Shown: piece after piece, positions 61,501-64,000 of the stretch | Numbering within the stretch: the stretch's first letter is position 1 | How the letters are laid out: every line of letters starts with the position of its first letter | Assembly: GCF_041381155.1 (NCBI RefSeq) | Contig: NC_091134.1 | Location: 13,766,008 to 13,830,007 of the forward strand | Reading direction: 5' to 3' | DNA length: 64,000 nt | Origin: Argopecten irradians | Taxonomy: Eukaryota > Mollusca > Bivalvia > Pectinida > Pectinidae | Position numbers and translations under genes: made by a program | The notes under the pieces: generated by a model | Database searches by the model: none | What the model saw: the letters and a program-made list of their open reading frames with translations, nothing else | What the model was told of the DNA's origin: nothing

Positions 61501-62588
61501 AATTATATAGAATATAACTTCCAGTAATACTTGCCTTGGTATATTTAACTCAACACAGTGTCCTCGAGAATTTTCCGCGTAATTATCCTGGCATATGCAG
61601 GAACCTATGAAAACAATTAGTACTTTAACACAAGTCTCGACTTTAATGTCATTATGGACATCTTAAAGGATTTGTGCAGCCAAATTTTTTTTTGATAATA
61701 CGTCAGGATACTTTAAGAATATTTGCTTTTGTCATGTTCATTGTTAATATACATGTAGTCTCATCGCATAACATCATATATGTCTTTTTTATCAAAATTC
61801 TATTTTTGTATAATATTTTTCAACCTCCGACAGTTATATCGCAGTAAATAAGAGGTTTGTTTTAAAAGCTAAATTTTGTGTTAGATAAATGTAACATGAA
61901 GCACACAAATACTTACAGTTACGCAGCAAAATTTGGTTTTCACCGCATTCTTTCCTTACACACAAATCCTCTCGATCCCCACAGTATCCGCGTTTAGTGT
62001 CACAACGACACTTGTTTGATCCATCAGACTGTATTTCTGATATTGTTTCTGTAAATTAACGAAAGAACCTCAAAAACGTATAAAAGTTAAACTGGTTCAA
62101 ATTAAGGCTAACATAACTGGACAATTGTGATATTGATGTTATAAATGAAATTAAAAATGTAAAAAAAAATTCTCATAAATAGTACTTATGTAATAATAAC
62201 ATGTAATCAACAAAAAATAAAAATGATTATATCATAATTGTTCGTACTATAACATATTCTAGGTTAAGGCAATTTATTAACTTATTATATATAATGAATT
62301 AACATGTCCAGCACAAGACTACAAATCGTTCCACTTCCCATTCGTTTCATTAATTTACATTTCCGTAACCAAGATTATATGACGTCACACAGTAGTGTCT
62401 TGGTTGTGTAACATATCTAACATTCTGAAGCTAGTCGTTTTAATGTTGTTGTTTTGAAGGAAGAATCATTTCACATGGTTTATTGATGGTTAATTGGTAA
62501 AGTTAGAAAACTCTATACCTGGAAAGTCGCATGCCTCTATCCCTTCCACTACTATTAGGCCTACATATACGAAAAGCACCTTTAACAT
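52121..62588 (-). CDS. Gene 2: type I membrane receptor, cysteine-rich module plus FN3 (13 exons)
   Basis: Exons in order of translation: 62519-62588, 61917-62048, 61535-61604, 59296-59393, 58746-58916, 58240-58383, 57966-58023, 56897-56958, 55854-55895, 55004-55075, 54683-54736, 52957-53019, 52121-52539. Total 1455 nt, 484 residues plus stop, in frame throughout. All introns GT-AG except the one after exon 3, which starts GC. Layout: signal peptide (1-19), Cys-rich module (20-123), fibronectin type III domain (about 129-225), short stalk, transmembrane helix (245-268), 216-residue tail. Paralogue of gene 1, same strand, about 20 kb upstream in transcription direction. The family is not recognised; an immune or adhesion receptor is possible but unproven. 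Confidence 0.8.
52957..53019 (-). CDS. Gene 2 exon 12: cytoplasmic
   Basis: 63 bp, phase 1 to 1. GGQNEASDATYVKSVDNDCA; TATTTTAG acceptor, GTAGGT donor. Corresponds in place to gene 1 exon 12. Confidence 0.8.
54038..54093 (-). pseudogene. Orphan tail exon of gene 2, no donor, or alternative last exon
   Basis: After a good TTTGTTTCAG acceptor it reads DYDGNDNDSLLTDDRLTT and meets TAA. The start resembles gene 1 exon 10. There is no GT in the exon that would keep phase 1, so it is either a lost cassette exon or a short alternative C-terminus. The main model skips it in frame. Confidence 0.5.
54683..54736 (-). CDS. Gene 2 exon 11: cytoplasmic
   Basis: 54 bp, phase 1 to 1. DLESNKVPMLTSRVPREY; TTTTCAG acceptor, GTAAGC donor. 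Confidence 0.8.
55004..55075 (-). CDS. Gene 2 exon 10: cytoplasmic, acidic
   Basis: 72 bp, phase 1 to 1. DVKDDQASFSEVGGDTENND then TDAM; composition like gene 1 exon 11. Confidence 0.8.
55238..55502 (-). mobile_element. MITE, 'AGGCCCACTACCTTTCCG' family, copy 2
   Basis: TTAAAGGCCAACTGCTGATA at the left and GGGAAGGTATTGGGCCTTTA at the right. The interior matches the inverse of copy 1 (ATTTTGTAGAGTCGTAAAAG). In the gene 2 intron between exons 9 and 10. Confidence 0.8.
55854..55895 (-). CDS. Gene 2 exon 9: 42-bp microexon, stop-transfer
   Basis: NRKKILKYLKEKDA, basic; GTATGT donor. Confidence 0.82.
56056..56341 (+). mobile_element. 'GATGCTCCACCGC' MITE, copy E
   Basis: GTTAAAGATGCGCCACCGCT at the left, CGATGGCGGTGGAGAACCTT at the right; interior ACACGATTAAATACCAGTTA as in copies B and C. 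In the gene 2 intron between exons 8 and 9. Confidence 0.8.
56897..56958 (-). CDS. Gene 2 exon 8: transmembrane helix
   Basis: 62 bp. VIAVPLAVMLVIGLMVGIIL, continuous with FII of exon 7. Confidence 0.9.
57421..57552 (-). mobile_element. tRNA-derived SINE, copy 2, degraded
   Basis: Same head (GGGGCCGCGGTGGCTGATTC on the minus strand) and body (CGCTGGTCGTTGATTTTGAC) as the copy at 30336, but the box B region is lost. In the gene 2 intron between exons 7 and 8. Confidence 0.7.
57966..58023 (-). CDS. Gene 2 exon 7: juxtamembrane
   Basis: 58 bp, phase 1 to 2. VFVRKKEDNLDTDNNTFII; the last residues begin the membrane helix. Confidence 0.8.
58240..58383 (-). CDS. Gene 2 exon 6: FN3, second half
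   Basis: 144 bp, phase 1 to 1. MALMHIPNLTPNTSYTVAVR (the L-x-P-x-T-x-Y-x-V signature of strands E-F), then ASATTIIRIQTDTYTE (strand G). Confidence 0.87.
58746..58916 (-). CDS. Gene 2 exon 5: FN3, first half
   Basis: 171 bp, phase 1 to 1. PPPEVMVTNFTSTSVTLGIT (strands A-B), then DVLVIARIYKPLNESLL (strand C). Two sequons. FN3 genes often split the domain with one intron. Confidence 0.82.
59296..59393 (-). CDS. Gene 2 exon 4: end of cysteine-rich module and linker
   Basis: 98 bp. CKVGMIELSNGQC, then a Thr/Val-rich linker STVPTFNITTVSVAPA with one sequon, 39 bp longer than gene 1 exon 4. Confidence 0.86.
59460..60900 (-). mobile_element. 5'-truncated LINE insertion with 15-bp target-site duplication
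   Basis: AAATAAATGACGATT occurs at 59460-59474 and again at 60886-60900. Between, on the minus strand, the 3' end of a LINE ORF2: KAIPRKYIEIIKGNEPE ... IRPTAEIKWNTQFQKEIDWI near the 5' end, then (60208-60612) MKKFQWKSIHRVIYT ... GLCHMCRTENETLTHLFFNC, a zf-RVT-type zinc-binding segment. A frameshift falls in the A-run near 60597. An A-rich tail adjoins the left repeat. Lies in the gene 2 intron between exons 3 and 4. Confidence 0.88.
61535..61604 (-). CDS. Gene 2 exon 3: cysteine-rich module, GC donor
   Basis: 70 bp. SCICQDNYAENSRGHCVELN then IPR. The donor is AAG/GCAAGT, the typical form of a GC-AG intron; GT would need one C-to-T change. Confidence 0.86.
61917..62048 (-). CDS. Gene 2 exon 2: cysteine-rich module
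   Basis: 132 bp, phase 1 to 1. KCRCDTKRGYCGDREDLC then KECGENQILLRNC (last Cys split). Same length and cysteine spacing as gene 1 exon 2. Confidence 0.88.
62519..62588 (-). CDS. Gene 2 exon 1: signal peptide
   Basis: ATG at 62588, GTATAG donor. MLKVLFVYVGLIVVEGIEA followed by CDFP: a classical signal peptide with likely cleavage after IEA. Upstream in-frame ATGs reach 62675 but would only add hydrophobic residues ahead of it. Confidence 0.85.
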
Positions 62589-63180
62589 AAAACAAAATCT
62601 GGTCAGGAAGTACAGAGACTGCAAATCAAAATGCAAAACAATAATGAACATGTCAATGACTAACAAAATATGCAACTCTTATATATTCAATAATGAACAA
62701 AACCAGGACCTTTGATAAAGTATTAGATTATTAGCATGTAACCTTTCGGCCGATCTACCTAATCGAAGAATTACATTACAACATATTTAACAAAATAAGT
62801 ACGTACATATTTGTATATTACCATGGCGTTGCAAACAGTAATGCCATACACTACTGTAAGAGAAAAGAAGAATATATATGACAATGCAGTAGGTCTAAAA
62901 ATAGTGTAGTCGTAATTAAGGAATTTCCTGATGCTACTTTTAGAATAATAGTTATAGAACACACTAAGCGCTTTAAATAGCACAGTTGTCACTTTACAGT
63001 ATGAATTAGTTTAACTCTTTAAAATCTGAATGTTGTTAGATAAAAAATTACCCATGCAGTGGTAGGTATGTAAATATGTTATATGAGTATGTTTAGTAAG
63101 GCATTCTACCGTACATTATGGAGTATAATCATTTGGTTTTGAATCATAGGAAACAGTATAAATGATAGATAGGACCTTAC
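62589..63180. other. Upstream of gene 2, nothing recognised
   Basis: Should contain the gene 2 5' UTR and promoter; no clear TATA or initiator can be chosen. Opposing frames at 62494-62715 and 62771-62992 are not supported. Confidence 0.35.
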
Positions 63181-63254
63181 CTTCCGTAGGAGAGGTACAG
63201 AGTGTCATCGACATCAGTGCATTACACATATACGCATTTAGCCAGGGGTATTTC
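63181..63254 (-). CDS. Candidate alternative first exon
   Basis: A GGAAG/GTAAGG donor at 63181 leaves phase 1, the phase needed to join gene 2 exon 2. An in-frame ATG at 63229 gives MCNALMSMTLCTSPTE, a weak leader. It could serve gene 2, or be the first exon of another family member. Confidence 0.2.
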
Positions 63255-63489
63255 CTTTACACTAAATATAGATAACGTTAAAAGGTCTTAGCGATTAATG
63301 TAAAACAAATACAAACAGAAAATACATTAAAACATAACATCGATTTATTATCTATCATAAATATAACATACATTAATGTTAACATTTATAAGATTAAATG
63401 GAGGTTTTGCTTTCACAATCTGATTAATTTTATCAAATAATAAAAAAAAACTAACCTGATGCACACATTCCTGAATTTTAAATAGCCAT

Positions 63490-63860
63490 TATGCTAGGTT
63501 TACACTATGTTCCCGGCGATCACGGTAGCCCCGTTTGCCCGAAACGTGGTGCGCCGTGGAATTTTGGCTATTTTTGTCTCTGTATTCAAGTTGAGCTAGG
63601 TCTTGTGAAGTTTTGCCACGGTCTTTTACGGATTACGTCATGGACCGTAGATATACGGGAAAGTGCTGTTCCGGGAGGTTAAAGGTACACTACGGCTTTA
63701 GCACGGTCTATCAAGGATACCACTACGTTCTCACTAGGCCTGTTACGATCTGATGAGGTCTGCTACGTTTTACACGTTTTGATCAAGCTCCGATACGTTT
63801 TTCACGGTCCGCCAAGGCTTACTAGGGATGAAAGTCTGATACCGGGATTTTTTTGAAGCA
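63490..63860. repeat. GC-richer repeat with 'TACGGTCT'-like motifs
   Basis: Irregularly recurring TACG(A/T/G)T and CACGGTC words (CACGGTCTTTTACGGATTAC, CACTACGTTCTCACTAGGCC, TACGATCTGATGAGGTCTGC, CACGGTCCGCCAAGGCTTAC) set it apart from the AT-rich surroundings. The + frame at 63491-63682 is not convincing. Confidence 0.45.
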
Positions 63861-64000
63861 AATGAAACAATATCTATTGCCGAAAATGTCATTTCAAACA
63901 CATTTAAATTACAAATTATATTTGGTATGAATATATAAATATTATAGCCAAGTGTTTTTACGCCATTTTGTCTGTAATGGTTAATCACTTAATCTATCTT

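Overview
The window is AT-rich, intron-containing metazoan DNA dominated by repeats. Split genes with GT-AG introns, a Ty3/Gypsy element, LINE and tRNA-SINE fragments, many foldback/TIR elements and tandem-core repeats (units with a 'gatggccgccaggccgcc'-type core) point to a lophotrochozoan, most likely a bivalve mollusc. That assignment is inference from repeat style; no rRNA or mitochondrial marker is present.

Layout. 1-5129: 3' part of a Ty3/Gypsy LTR retrotransposon on the + strand (end of protease, RT, RNase H, integrase, an extra zinc-finger ORF, polypurine tract, 3' LTR), with the polyprotein broken by frameshifts. 7140-9460: a ~2.3 kb satellite of 44-bp units, each a diverged dimer of a 22-bp monomer. 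9.5-20.3 kb: non-genic, holding a LINE reverse-transcriptase fragment, a CATA microsatellite and several foldback or TIR elements. 20535-32008 (minus): a 13-exon gene (gene 1) that I reconstructed by splicing; the exons join in frame to 438 codons plus stop and encode a type I membrane protein with a cysteine-rich ectodomain, one transmembrane helix and a long tail. 35731-40000 (plus): a 3-exon gene (gene 3), 415 codons, with a possible PD-(D/E)XK nuclease-like C-terminal half. 40-51 kb: repeats, including a ~4.4 kb segment that looks like an unpolished long-read patch whose two ends duplicate the flanks, and a ~2 kb tandem-core element. 52121-62588 (minus): a second 13-exon gene (gene 2), 484 codons plus stop, a clear paralogue of gene 1 with an added fibronectin type III domain. 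62.6-64 kb: a candidate upstream exon and a GC-richer repeat.

Most notable: genes 1 and 2 are a tandem pair of receptors of a family I do not recognise. Exons 2 and 3 have identical lengths (132 and 70 bp) and conserved cysteines. The tails are encoded by very short exons, all starting and ending in phase 1, so any could be skipped without a frameshift. Stalk/FN3 composition, a GC-AG intron, a tail exon with no splice donor, and a stop codon lying in a foldback element show how the pair has diverged. All gene models rest on reading splice sites and frame by eye; none has transcript support.
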